Below, in pieces: positions 51,810-63,380 of a stretch of 64,000 nucleotides of DNA. Under the pieces are notes generated by a model. It did no database searches, was not told the origin of the DNA, and saw only the letters and a list, made by a program, of their open reading frames with translations. Made by a program: the position numbers and the translations under genes. Each line of letters opens with the position of its first letter. Within the stretch, counting starts at the first letter, position 1. The stretch is from Selaginella moellendorffii. Lineage: Eukaryota; Streptophyta; Lycopodiopsida; Selaginellales; Selaginellaceae. The stretch covers positions 2,679,789 through 2,743,788 of the forward strand of contig NW_003314275.1 in assembly GCF_000143415.4 (NCBI RefSeq), given 5' to 3'.

Positions 51810-53534
51810 ATGTGGGAGTTTCTCCTCACGATCTTTGTGATCTTCCCGAGTCTCGATTCCGCTCGTACAAATATGATTTCTTCCGGAGAACCAAACGTAT
51901 TCAATGTCAGGCAATTCAACGCCCGGGGAGATGGAATTCAAAACGATACTCAGGTGAGTCAAACCTCAGTCAGCACGAGATTAGTCACGAAAATTAGGAG
52001 GATTAAAGGCCTTCCTAGATGCTTGGGACGCTGCTTGCTTGGTGGAGGACTCCGTTTTTCTCATCCCACAGTCATTCACCTTCTTGATCTGGCCGGCATC
52101 TTTCAAAGGACCATGCAAATCCAACATGACAATGCAGGTGATTGCTCAAATCATCAAGCAGATTAACGGCTCTCCAAATTCTAATTAACTTGGTTGTCAA
52201 GATCGATGGAACCATTGTAGCTCCCGGGAGCCCGGATCAATACGAGCCTGGGCAGAGGAACTCGTGGATCTCCATCGTCAAGCTCACGAGTTTTAGCATC
52301 ACTGGAATCGGGACGATTGATGGGCGGGGTCAAACGTGGTGGAACATCTCTTGCAAACATAACCCTTCTCCTGTAAGTTTCTAGTCATACGAATTCAGAT
52401 CCTTGATATACATATCTATCATATATTCACAGGGATGCAACGACGAAGATGCCCCAACAGTAAATCTCCTTTCTATGATCTCCCGAAGCTCTCGATCGAA
52501 ACTTCAAGAGATTATCTTATATGTATCCTTGCGCAGGCATTGTGGGTGTTTGGATCGACGGGGCTAAACTTGAGCGGCATTCGCATCCAAAACAGCCAGC
52601 AGATGAACGTCGCGTTCGTGTCATGCCACGACGTGATCGTCGCGAGAATAAGGATAGAGAATCCACAAAATAGTCCAAACACCGACGGCATTCACATCGA
52701 ATCGTCCATGAATGTGACAATAGAACACGCGGCCATTGGCACAGGTAGTACGGCAAAATGTCTTTTAGGGCTTCGTACGAATCACACCTTTTTTCCCAGG
52801 CGATGATTGTGTGTCGATTGGATCGGGGTCGTCCAATGTCGTGATCAGGGATTGCGAGTGTGGCCCTGGCCATGGCATCAGGTTAGTGCTGATTAATCAC
52901 GTATTGGTGACTGATAAGCGAGATTTATTAGCAGCATTGGGAGTCTTGGGAAGGGAGAAAGCGCAGCTTATGTTTCCAGCGTTCTTGTGCATCGCCTGCA
53001 AATAAATGGAACCATGAATGGGCTGAGGATCAAGACATGGCAGGTAAAATGTAGGGTTTGGGGATTTTGGCGTCTCCGATCCATCGATCGATCGATCGAT
53101 TGCATAGATCAGGGCTGAAATATCGATTTTGATCGCGGCAGGGAGGCCGCGGCAGCGCCAGCAACATCCGATTCGAGAATGTATCGATGAGCGGCGTTGC
53201 GAATCCCATCATCATCGATCAGAATTACTGCGACGCGCTGCGCCCCTGCTCGCCACAGGTAGAGCTTTTTCTTCGCGATATTTCATCGATCCTTGCAATT
53301 CTTTCGCAGGGATCGGCCGTCCAGGTGAAGAGCGTCGAGTATCTTCACATCCGGGGAACCTCCGCGACCGCCATCGCCACGATCTTCGATTGCAGTGCCT
53401 CGCTTCCCTGCCTTGATCTCCTCCTCCACGACATCAATCTCACGCAGAGCTCGGGAGCTCAAGCCTCGGCAAGCTGCTCCAATGCGTTCGGTGTTTCATC
53501 CGGCAGCGTCGTCCCAGCGAGCTGCCTCGTGTGA
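51810..53534 (+). CDS. Secreted polygalacturonase-like glycoside hydrolase (GH28)
   Basis: About nine exons; exon 1 51810-51953, exon 2 52009-52137, last exon ends at 53534. The signal peptide is [15 protein letters not shown]. The first domain pieces are [17 protein letters not shown] and [20 protein letters not shown]. The GH28 motifs are all present in order: NSPNTDGIH (catalytic Asp), [20 protein letters not shown] and RIKTWQ. Family enzymes hydrolyse pectic homogalacturonan in cell walls. About 400 residues, the usual length. N-glycosylation sites are frequent. Exon 7 acceptor is at TTAGCAG|CATTGG. The leader and signal both favour the ATG at 51810 over 51812 or upstream frames. Confidence 0.9.
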
Positions 53535-53659
53535 CCGGAATTTAGGTTATCTTCGTGCGGAGCCTGGAAGGAATATGCTTCTAGCGTCGCGATCCTTGGG
53601 GTAGGGCATATTCTGTCTGGCTGATCCCTGAAGAGGGGATCTCGGGAAGGCTCCGTCTC

Positions 53660-53680
53660 TCTCTCTCTCTCTCTCTGCTT
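53660..53680. repeat. (CT)n microsatellite in 5' leader
   Basis: About ten CT units upstream of the MAEA-like start; a common leader feature in this region (see also 22631 and 60292). Confidence 0.9.
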
Positions 53681-53792
53681 TGCTCATCTCTGGCGGCGCG
53701 TGGCGCTTCTCCATCGTCAGGGGGGTTCCAATTCTTCGAGACTAGGTTTGCGAATTCCATTTTCTTGCGAGCTGTGAGCAGGCAGGCAGGGA

Positions 53793-55451
53793 ATGCGCAG
53801 TGGTGGCTTGGTGTCGCGAATGGAGGGCGATAGGATTGTCGTCAACGGGTTCGCAGCCGGGGGGAATCCAGGGGTTTCGGCGGCGCGGGGCGCCAGCAAC
53901 GATCGCAGCCTGGAATCTCTCAAGTTGGAGCACCAGCTCGTGAGAGTTCCCTACGAGCACCTCAAGAAATCGCTCCGGGCGAGTACCAGGATGGTGGAGA
54001 AGGAGGTGAACGCCGTGGTCGCTGGGGTCGCCGTGGCTGTGGATAAGAATCTCTCCAAACAAGAGGCGGTGGAGCAGCTTACGTCGCTCGTCTCACGTCT
54101 CCAAGGCCTCAAACGCAAGGTTTGCTTTGGTTTCGTCTGGATGGATTGATCTGATCTTTCTTCGCAGCTGGATGAGAGCAACAAGCTCGAGCACGTCCAG
54201 GTCCAGAGATGCCGAGCGAGAATGGATCACTTAACGATGCTCCGCGACGGGGACAAAGATTGCCAGAAGAAATGGAATGAATTGCGGGTCGACAGGATCA
54301 TTGTCGACTACTTACTTCGCAATTGCTACTATAGCACGGCCCAGTTGCTCACGGAATCTTCTAACATCCAGGTAAGAACCCTTCACTCTCTCAGATCGCG
54401 ACTGAGAAAATTAAGGAGTTGGCTATGGCTATACTGAAGCTACTCATCTTCAGGAACTTTGCGATGCCGATATTTTTGTAGATGCGCACCGAGTTATCGA
54501 ATCACTCCGCAAAAAAGACTGTTCCGAGGCCTTGGCATGGTGCATCGAGAACAAGTCCAAACTAAAGAAGTATAAGGTATGCAATTCTTGCTTCTTTGAC
54601 CAACTTACCAGCGATTGCTTTACAGAGCAAGCTTGAGTTCAAACTGAGACTACAGGAATTCATTGAACTGGTTCGAAGCGAACGCATGATGGACGCAATT
54701 ATCTACGCTCGCAAGTTCTTGTCTCCGTGGGGTAGCACTAATCTAAAGGAGCTTCAGCAGGCTATGGCAACGCTTGCTTTTAAGAGCAGTACCGATTGTG
54801 CGGGCTATAAGGTCTAGCGTGGTATTTTTCCTTCGTCTAGCGTATCCCGCTTCCTTGACCAACTTTCTCATCGTTTGTAATTTCAACTTGTGCAGGCTTT
54901 CTTCGAAGACAGTCAATGGGATAGCCTTGTCGAGCAATTCAAGCAAGAATTCTACAAGCTTTACGGAATGACCAACGAGCCGCTTCTACATTTACATATG
55001 CAGGCCGGTTTATCAGCGCTTAAGACGCCGTAAGTGATCTATATCTATCCGCTTTCTGCCTTTTCTCTAAAGATCTAATCTTTGTTCCTTCCAGATTTTG
55101 CTACGAAGAAAGCTGCACGAAGGAAGACCCTTTGTCACAGGAAAACATCCGCAAGCTCGCAGAGCCACTTCCATACGCAAAGCACATTCACTCAAAGCTC
55201 GTGTGCTACATTACCAAGGAACTTATGGACGAAGACAATCCTCCACTTGTTCTACCAAATGGTTATGTCTACAGCAAAAAGGTTCGTTCATCACTTTCGT
55301 GTCATCGTCTTCCTTTTTCTACAAGTCAAAACTTTACTCCATGTCCACACAGGCCTTGGACGAAATGATCCGAGCCGAAGGGAAGATTACGTGCCCCAAG
55401 ACTGGCTACGTTTGCAGCATGAGCGAAGTTCACAAGGCCTACATTTCGTAA
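53793..55451 (+). CDS. MAEA/GID9-type E3 ubiquitin ligase subunit (CTLH complex)
   Basis: Seven exons or so. Exon 1 (53793-54120) contains SLKLEHQLVRVPYEHLKKSL, characteristic of MAEA/Fyv10. Then ADIFVDAHRVIESLRKKDCS and EALAWCIENKSKLKKYKSKL show the LisH/CTLH tract, and FKLRLQEFIELVRSERMMDA the CTLH helix. The final exon has GYVCSMSEVHKAYIS, the C-terminal RING-like part (degenerate C-x2-C with ITCPKTGYVCS). About 400 residues. In eukaryotes this subunit partners with RMND5 to form the catalytic core of the GID/CTLH ligase. MRSGGLVS or MEGDRI (53820) may be the start; the longer is kept. Confidence 0.9.
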
Positions 55452-55562
55452 GAATCTCGCAAGAGTGTACTCTACTATAGGAAAACACTGCTTGAAAACA
55501 CAGGTAACTGTCACGATTGTAAAACGAATCTCGATTGACAGGAAAAGCAGCCAACATGACGA

Positions 55563-56344
55563 TCAAGTGAGCTCGCAATTGAGCCCCGGACCAGCTCCAT
55601 TGAAAAACTGGCCAGTCCAAGTGTGGCCTTCGTTGTCAACGTAAGATCCGATCCCGTGCATCCGGTTTTCTCGCCATTCACCAGCGTAGGATCTTCCATC
55701 TGGCCACTTTGATCCAGTGCGAGTTCTCAGAGAAAAGAGAGAGTTTGTGGACGAAGAACTCTACCTTGAAAGTTCCATTGCCGTGATACTTGCCATTCTC
55801 CCAGGTCCCTTCGTACGAGGCACCGCTAGCATACTTGAATGATCCTGTTGGTCATCTACTTGTTAACTCTGATAAATTTTCTCGCCTCGTCTACCTGGGC
55901 CGTGCATCAAATCGTTCTTCCATTCTCCCTCGTAGGAGTAATTGCCATCGATGTAGTGGCCTTTCCCATCGCGAAGTCGCTTGGGTTTATCTACCTTGTA
56001 AGAAGAAACATCGAAGTTATAGAAAGCATCCAAAGTTCTTCCTTGTCGAGAATTGGGGGAATACCTGCGGCGGCTGGATCGGCCGGCGGCGGCGCGCCAG
56101 GCACTGGAGGCAGCGGCGGCTGCAAGATCCAATCTCCTTCTGCAAAGAAACAATCGATGATCGAATCAATCATCGCGGACTGCGAGAATTGAGCAAGAAT
56201 TTACCATAAGTCCCGCCGCCAGGATAGTAGAACTTCCCAGTGCTCTTCACGGGCTCCACGGGCGCTGGAGCCATGGATTAGCAAAACGCGCGGATGGAGG
56301 GAAGATCGAAGCATTTTACCAGGAGCTGCTTTCTTGGGCGCCAT
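55563..56344 (-). CDS. MORN-repeat protein
   Basis: Exon 1 (56344-56320) gives MAPKKAAP, spliced to PVEPVKSTGKFYYPGGGTY, a proline-rich linker (LQPPLPPVPGAPPPADPAA), then MORN repeats: GHYIDGNYSYEGEWKNDLMH, YEGTWENGKYHGNGTF, and YAGEWRENRMHGIGSY, then WTGQFFNGAGPG. The stop is at 55563. Each repeat follows YxGxWxxGxxHGxG. MORN repeats bind phospholipids or act as scaffolds at membranes. About 190 residues. An ATG at 56274 inside the first intron is also in frame with exon 2 and is less likely. Its 3' end is 112 bases from the MAEA-like gene's stop. Confidence 0.85.
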
Positions 56345-56895
56345 TTGTGAAACTGTCCCCTCTGCCCTAAAAATTCGAATAGAGTTAGGGCAAAGTGAGC
56401 GAGGGGGAAAAAGAGAATATTCTAAAAGAATGAGCTTAGCTTGGCGCCATGGTAAATATTTTTGAAAACGAAGATAACGAATTTAATGCGATCCGATGGC
56501 ACGGATGTATTGTGACCATGGGCCCCAACGGCCGGGAGCGCGCCACGTCGCCGTCCGGTTAGGTCTCACTGCGGTTAAACTAGGAGGTGGGCGTGATGAC
56601 GTGCACTGTTTCAACGGGCGGGGGCGGCGAGCCCCTGAGCGATTCTTTCGTCTCTGGGGATCAATGGCGCCATAGATCGATCAAGAGGAGGCGGCGGTAA
56701 TCCCAGATCCCCAGCCGCGCCGCCGCGGAGGGATTGATTTCTCCTCTGCCGCACGGATTCCTCGCCGCGATCGGGCTCGCGCCGGCGCTGGGGCTTTTCT
56801 TGTTTTGGCCTCTCGGCGATTCATTGCGATTGCGTGCGTCGCCGGGGGGGGGGGGATTGATGGAAATCTTCGCTCAATGAGGCTTCTTGGCGGCA
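56345..56895. other. Intergenic, promoter and leader region
   Basis: No gene is seen. A 13-base poly-G run lies at about 56843-56855. The region contains two ACGTCGCC/ACGTGC G-box-like cores near 56546 and 56600. The AGC kinase starts at 56896. Confidence 0.4.
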
Positions 56896-59800
56896 ATGAT
56901 CAGTAGTTTGATGCGGCAGTTGGTCAGGCAGAGCCAGGAATCCGCGACTCCCAGCGGTGATCGGATCGATGCTCCTCCCAAAGGTCCGGATGATGAATCC
57001 CCGCCTCGAGCTTCGCCTCTGACTCCTCTCAAACTCAGGTCGGAGCAATCTCCACCTCCCGAGAATGAGAATATTTCGCCCTCTCCTCTGCCGCGGGCGA
57101 TCGCATCACTGTCTCCAGGTATGGCGAAGTAAAGTATAATTCGGTATATCGAATTCTATTTTGTCCCTATAGGAGCATCGGCCGGAAAGAATGAGCAGTG
57201 TTCTTCCACAGGGTTTGAGGTACGGCTTACTTTCTTTTTTTTTTTTCTCAAGTTCCAAATTAGCTAAAATCTATGTTCCGGTTTTATAGAGTCCCCGCAT
57301 CTCCGATTTTGGGAAGGATACTGATTCTCCAAGGTTTCAAGCGCTGCTACAGCTTACGAGCGGCTTAAAGAAGACCAAGCTACGAAGCCTCAACAAGAGC
57401 TTTGAGGTAGAGGCAAAAGATCTACACGCAAACATGTATTGGCGGCCTCACAGCTTTAACGACGTTGAGGTTGGTGTGCACTTTCTTTTTTTGTTCTTTT
57501 TGTTCTTCTTTATTACACCACCTTTTCAGGAAATCATCTCAGCTTTACGTGAAAAATTCAACTTGGCAAAGGAGGAAGTAAATGCAGAGCTTGCGGCGTT
57601 TGAGCTAGAGCTAAAGGAGATTCTGCGGACAGGAGACGTGCCTCCCGGGGAAGAGAAAAACTTCGAAGAGCTGCTGGCTGTGGCCCGGGCATGTCTTACG
57701 ATGACGCCCTTCGACTTTCAGCAGCAGTGTGAGCGTGTGGTCCAGGCGCTCGATGAGAAGAGGCAAGAACAGTCAAATGGTCTGCTGAAGCAGCTTTTCA
57801 CGCGCATTCTCTTCATCCTCACACGCTGTACTCGCTTGCTCCAGTTCCGGAACGAAAACGGTCTGAACAAGGATGGCTGCCTGAACAGGTTTCCGAGACA
57901 TCCAAAGTCCGACACCATCGCTGATGCAACGGATGGAAAGGATTCGCGGTCCTGTCCGGCAACACTGAAGTTGTTAAAGCTTGAAGACAGGGTCCTCAAC
58001 AAAAACCAAGATGAAAACACAGCGAAAGATGGTTCTCGTCAACTCGAGCAGTCAAGCAACGGGCTTGTTTGCCGGATATGTGAATTACGGGTTCCAGCGT
58101 TTTTCTTTGAAGGACATTCGCGTGTATGCGCGGCTGCTGATCGGTGCGATCATGACAAGCTGGGGTTCGATGACAGGTTAAACAGACTCGCTGAGACTTT
58201 GGAAAAAGTCGTAGAGACTTGCTCGCCGAAAAGCCAGGCAGAAGGTGACAGTTTGTCTCCTAAGCGAACGGACGATAACACTCCCCGGTCTCCGTTTTCC
58301 TCTGGTTCCATGGAGGAAGCCGATGATGTCTACGAGGTAACATTTATATTTTCTTTGCTCGTGATAAAAGTTTCTTCTCTACACGCAGATTGAAGAACTG
58401 GCATATCTTGCTAGATGTGTCGCAAGAGTGAACGTCCTAGACGAGTCTGCTCTGGAACATTTGAGTGTTTGCACTCAGAACGTTGAAAAAATCCTTCATG
58501 ATTGTAAGGCCGAAGGTTTGACGGCAATTACATATGGAGAGAGAATAAGATCTCTTGTCAGGTAAGTTCGTTGTGTTGATGTAGCGTTCGTTGGAGCTAC
58601 TGAAAATGCTGTTGCAGGCAAAAGTACTTGGAAGCTTCTAAAGCTTGTGAGCATAATGACTGTGTATCAAAGGAACCTGCACCTTTACCTTGTAAGCACA
58701 GAACCAGCATTGAGGACTTCGAAATTATCAAGCCTATCAGTCGTGGCGCGTTTGGGAGGGTGTTTTTGGCCAGAAAAAAGACTACTGGTGATCTGTTTGC
58801 TGTCAAGGTCTGGAGCTATCATTTATATTCGTAGATTTAAAAAAAAAAATCTGTTACGCTTTAATCAGGTTCTTCGAAAATCTGACATGATACGAAAAAA
58901 TGCCGTACGGAGTGTTCAGGCCGAGCGCAACATCCTCATCTCTGCTCGAAATCCATTTGTGGTAAGTTCACAAGTTTGACGTCTCAAACCCTGCCTAACA
59001 TTTGGTTTGTAGGTCCGTTTTTTCTATTCTTTCACATGCAGCGAGAACCTTTACTTAGTCATGGAGTACCTGAACGGGGGCGATCTATACTCATTGCTCA
59101 TGAGTATGGGATGCCTTGAGGAGGACATGGCACGCGTTTACATCGCTGAGCTCGTACGTAGTTAGAAAGACCCTGAGTTTGTTGTGACGTTATATACAGG
59201 TCCTGGCACTAGAGTATCTGCACTCTTTAGGAGTTGTACACCGAGACTTGAAGCCTGGGAACATACTGATTGCGCACGATGGACATATCAAAGTAAGTGA
59301 ATGGTGGTTTTTAAGTGACTAAAATTGTGCTTTCAGCTGACCGACTTCGGTTTATCAAGAATGGGTCTTATCAATAGCACTGACGACCTTGCTATTGCTA
59401 TGAATGACGATAGGGAACATAATCAGCTAAAATCAGCTGTGGGGACGCCTGACTACCTGGCCCCTGAGATTTTGCTGGGAACTGAACATGGTAACGTTTT
59501 TCTTACTGACACGTTTTCATTGTATTGTTTTGATAGCACTTTTCTTACGGATTGTTGTTTTCATTGTAGACCATGCCGCCGACTGGTGGTCTGTTGGGAT
59601 TATCTTGTACGAGTTTCTCACTGGTGTTCCTCCATTCAATGCCGAGCATCCTCAGGTGCCTACCGAGGAATCATTTTGTCAATTATAACGCTCTTTCTGC
59701 AGATCATCTTCGACAACATCCTTAACAAGAAGATTTCCTGGCCGCGAGTCCCGGAAGATGTATCATATGACGCCTATGATCTAATAAACAGGTATGAGCT

Positions 59801-60486
59801 CAATACACCAGACCTCCATCTCAGAAACGAAACTTACACAGGCTCCTCACCGATGATCCAAAACGACGCTTGGGTTACCGGGGTGCCGGAGAGGTGAAGG
59901 CGCATCCATTTTTCAAGGATGTGAAATGGGACATGCTTGCGCAACAGAAGGTACAAGAGAAAGCAATCTCTTCAATCTAATGGCGTTTCGTTTCGCTGTG
60001 ATAACAGGCAGCATTCGTTCCATGCCCGAGTGACCAGCATGATACCAGTTACTTCAACTCGAGGTCCAGGTCCATGGACAGCATCGAGGAAGAGGATTCA
60101 TTCGGGAGTACCTGCAGCATGGACTTGTTTGAAAACAAGCTTGGCGACGAGGTAAGCGAAGCAAATCTTTACACTCTTTCTTATAGCTTTCCATTGCTAT
60201 AGGCCGATGACGATTGCCATGAGCTCACCGAGTTTGAATCATTCTCCCACGTCACATTTAGCAACTTCTCTTTCAAGGTATGCGAGACTCTCCCTCTCTC
60301 TCTCTCTCCCATTTTTCTTCCATCCCCCACTCCATTTTCTCACCCAACTCTCATCTCCATCTCACTGCCGCGGTGGAAAAACCAAATTTTCAGAACCTCT
60401 CGCAGCTCGCGTCCATCAATTACGACTTATTGGTGCAAAACGGCACCGGCATGGAGTCAATGGGAGGCCGACTTTCCAGTCCATGA
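56896..60486 (+). CDS. IRE-family AGC protein kinase (IREH1-like)
   Basis: Around fourteen exons with short introns. The N-terminal part is a Ser/Pro-rich head, then a DUF-like helix region ([41 protein letters not shown]) and a C2H2-like zinc finger ([20 protein letters not shown]). The kinase domain has [23 protein letters not shown] (Lys), [34 protein letters not shown] and [11 protein letters not shown], then the AGC tail with [16 protein letters not shown]. About 900 residues. The insert between DFG and the GTPDYLAPE motif is only about 40 residues, as in IRE kinases. Arabidopsis IRE and IREH1 act in root-hair tip growth; Rim15 and MAST are relatives. Start: the ATG at 56896; 56878 is out of frame. 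Confidence 0.92.
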
Positions 60487-60842
60487 CGAGAAACCGAAAA
60501 CAATGAGAGGAAAACGAACGAAAAACGAAGAGAGCCTCTTTTGTAGCCGATTGTAAATACATTTTTCCCTCCGTAAAAGTTTTTTGAACGGCATACCGTA
60601 CGTGTTCGTTGGTACGGAGTTCTAGCAATGTCACGGGACTGGGACATTCTTACAGTTAAGACGCGGCGGTTCGCATCATCAATCGGTAAGTCTCGTCGTT
60701 CGCGTCGGGCTTGCGAGTCTGTGAATGAATCCCGTGAAGAAGAAGAAGACGAGCAGGGGATCGGCAACGCTCCGAAATCTCTCTGGATGTTGTCAGCGAG
60801 GACCCATCGAATCGATCCAAGGAATCGCGCAGTTCTCATCAG
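60487..60842. other. Intergenic, leader of the coiled-coil gene
   Basis: No gene seen. Contains GAAGAAGAAGACGAG (about 60737-60752). The next ATG is at 60843. Confidence 0.45.
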
Positions 60843-62357
60843 ATGTTTAATTCCGGAGGAGGAGGAAGCAGTGCTCGGATGCGCTACAGCACTAGCACCA
60901 GCGCTTCCACATCGTCGCCCACCAATGCCGCCAAGATGCGCGCGGCGGCGTCGCTCCAGTCACCGCCCAAGACCAAGCCCGGCGTGGTAGATTCCTACCA
61001 TGGGGACTGGAGCCGGTCCAGCAACTCCACCTCCACCATTGCCACCAGCAGCTCCAAGAGGAAGAGCCTCAAGCAGCACGACCACTTCGCCAGCCCGCCC
61101 CGGAGAGTCTCCCTCGCGGTGGAGCAAAAGGAGAAGATCCTGAGCTTGACGGAGCTCAACAGCGCGCTGTCCAAGGAGGTGTCGGGGCTCCAGCAGGACA
61201 AGCGCAGCCTCGCGGAGAGAGTCAACACCCTCGAGGACGATTTGCGCACCATCGGGGACAAGATCTTGAGCCTGGAGCAGGAGAAGTTCGAGCTGGAGGG
61301 GCGAGTGGACGAGTCCCGCGTGGATCTGGCCGGACGGGAGAGCAAGATCCAGGCGCTAACGCACGAGAAGCGCAAGGTGGAGTCGGAGAAGCTGACGCTG
61401 CTCGACGCCAAGGGCTCGCTCGAGTCGCAGCTGGTGGAGAGCGACAAGAAGGTGAAGGAGAGCTCCAAGCGCGCCGAGGACGCCGAGGCGGTGGTGGCGG
61501 TGGCGGTGGAGGAGATCGACAGCCTGGGCCACCGCCTCCAGCACCAGTCCTTCATCTCGGAGATCGCCAAGAAGATCGAGCTCAACGGGCTGCAGTCGTG
61601 CAAGGGCGCGCTGCGCAAGGAGCTCAAGCGCTTCTCCGGCATGGTGATGAAGGCCAAGGAGGAGGTGGGAGAGGCGCGGGAGCTCATCCAGGCGCTCAAG
61701 GTGGAGGAGGGACGGTCTCGGGAGGAGAGGTCTAAGCTGGAGCGCGCGCTCGAGGCGGCGATCGAGCGCTCGGGGCAGCTGGAGAAGCAGGAGAAATCGC
61801 TGCTGGGGCACGTCCAGCTACTGGAGGGGAAGGTGGTGGAGCTCGAGACGGAGCTGAGGGCCGTTAAGGCGGAGAGGGAGAGGGCAGTGGCAGAGGCCTC
61901 GGCGGCGGAGGAGATGTGCTCGTCCGAGCACGGCCTGGACGCCATCCGGCGCAGCATCGCGCTCCTGCGCGAGAACTCGCAGCGCGGGATGGAGAAGGTG
62001 GCGCTTCTGCAGCGGCAGATCGCCGAGGACCAGCTGCAGGGCGGGCACGCCATCGATCTGGACGCGGCGAGGGCGGGGCTGGAGCAGCAGATGAAGGAGA
62101 TCATGGCGGGATCCATGGAGGCGATGGTCAAGGCGGAGGAGCAGCTCCTCCAGCTGCGGCACGAGGTGGACGGGTTGAGCGCGGCGCTGGCGGTGGCCAG
62201 GGACGCGAGCGCCGAGAGCGAGAGGGACATGTGGGCGGCGGTGCGGCGACTGGGGCGGGAGGACTCGTGGATACCTCACATCCCTGCCAGCGCCACCTAC
62301 ATTCTAGCGCTGGGCCTCTTTGCCTACGCCATTTACAGCTCTTCGTCTAGCGAGTAG
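60843..62357 (+). CDS. Coiled-coil protein with C-terminal membrane anchor
   Basis: Single exon, 504 residues, GC-rich. The first 90 residues are Ser/Thr-rich (STSTSASTSSPTNAAKMRAA) with basic patches. Residues about 95-470 are a long heptad coiled coil (LTELNSALSKEVSGLQQDKR; KLERALEAAIERSGQLEKQE). The last 25 residues are a tail anchor, ATYILALGLFAYAIY, ending SSSSSE. Tail anchoring of this type points to ER, nuclear or outer organelle membranes with the coiled coil in the cytosol. No KASH signature (ends in -PT) is present. I cannot name an orthologue; tethering or filament-like roles are possible. The opposite strand is also open for about 410 codons, an artefact of GC-rich codons. Confidence 0.85.
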   Translation: MFNSGGGGSSARMRYSTSTSASTSSPTNAAKMRAAASLQSPPKTKPGVVDSYHGDWSRSSNSTSTIATSSSKRKSLKQHDHFASPPRRVSLAVEQKEKILSLTELNSALSKEVSGLQQDKRSLAERVNTLEDDLRTIGDKILSLEQEKFELEGRVDESRVDLAGRESKIQALTHEKRKVESEKLTLLDAKGSLESQLVESDKKVKESSKRAEDAEAVVAVAVEEIDSLGHRLQHQSFISEIAKKIELNGLQSCKGALRKELKRFSGMVMKAKEEVGEARELIQALKVEEGRSREERSKLERALEAAIERSGQLEKQEKSLLGHVQLLEGKVVELETELRAVKAERERAVAEASAAEEMCSSEHGLDAIRRSIALLRENSQRGMEKVALLQRQIAEDQLQGGHAIDLDAARAGLEQQMKEIMAGSMEAMVKAEEQLLQLRHEVDGLSAALAVARDASAESERDMWAAVRRLGREDSWIPHIPASATYILALGLFAYAIYSSSSSE

Positions 62358-62985
62358 TGGATACATTATTTTGACTTTCATTGACTTTTTTATTTAAATT
62401 CAAAATTATTATTTAAATAAAAATATAACATTTTCCATTAATTTATCGTTTATTTTCTTGGTGACTTGCAACATGAAATTAAAACGATATGGATAGGAAG
62501 ATGGCTAGGAAGATGTTAAAGATGTATAAATAACAGTGTTTCAGATCTTTATTTATATCTATGGAAGTGTTTGGCTAAGATTAACATTCTTGAGGAAGCT
62601 TGTGGACAAAGGTAGCGGCAGCAAACACTTCTGCAACGCCCTGGCTGCCGACCTGGCTTCCAAATCATAAACCTGAAGTAAAAACAGCTTCTCAAGAACA
62701 AATTGCTGTTCCTGACTTTGGAATTAATCCAGCTGAAGCGGACGTTCCAAAAAGCTCATTGGCATTCTCCAGTCGAAGGGCATCACTTCCATTGGGTTCG
62801 CTAGGTTCTGCTGGGGAGGTAACTAAGACTGCCTTGTGATCATCTCGAATCTGAATTTGCTGCTGCTGCCTCCACAACGAAGGTTGCAACCACCATTGAC
62901 AAGGAAAGCTCGGATTGCAACGCAGTCTTCTTGTGTCACCCTGTTTTCGCTGGTGAATCACATTCTTCAGTCGTGATTTTTCTGA
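62358..62985. other. AT-rich intergenic stretch
   Basis: AT-rich from 62380 to 62590 with no frame, then a short plus frame 62600-62839 without domains. It probably includes decayed 5' exons of the dienelactone-hydrolase relic. Confidence 0.4.
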
Positions 62986-63012
62986 TTTCACTTTGATTAC
63001 GTTCCTCTCCAG

Positions 63013-63380
63013 CTTGTAAACCACCCATCGCATTTCTAGCAGCAGAAGTCGATCAATCTTGCCCTGTTAAGCGATTCCTTGAGAAAGCAGAGAAAGTAAA
63101 CTTTGATTACTGTAGCCTCTATTTACTCTTCGCTGATCAATGCACCTTTGGAAACAGACACATTTCGGTCAAGATTTATCCAGGGACCTCTCATGGCTGG
63201 ACCATCCGCTATGATGTGAAGGAAGCATCTGCTGTAAAGAGTGTTGAAGAAGCTCATGACGACTTCATCACTTGGTTCCGCAAGCATCTTTTAAGATGCA
63301 GCCATTTTCTAAGTAAAAGCCGAGCATATTCTATGACAAAAATATTACACGCCGTTCGTGTGCCTGTAGTGCTTTCATAA
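63013..63380 (+). pseudogene. C-terminal exon of a dienelactone hydrolase-like protein
   Basis: After an acceptor (TCTCCAG, 63012) the frame reads KPPIAFLAAEVDQSCPVKRF, then ISVKIYPGTSHGWTIRYDV and AVKSVEEAHDDFITWFRKHL. This matches the C-terminal third of plant DLH/carboxymethylenebutenolidase-like esterases, including the catalytic Asp (AEVD) and His (HGW). An extra stretch between them (NFDYCSLYLLFADQCTF) looks like a retained intron. The N-terminal two thirds with the nucleophile Cys are not found upstream. It is read as a truncated gene or pseudogene. Confidence 0.65.

Noticed and set aside
60995-62230. 411-codon minus-strand open frame
   Set aside because: It is antisense to the coiled-coil gene; its composition is almost only Ser, Arg, Leu and Ala, the mirror of GC-rich coiled-coil codons.
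60843-62357. KASH-domain protein
   Set aside because: Plant KASH tails end in a short luminal peptide closing with Pro-Thr; this tail ends in a Ser run and Glu.
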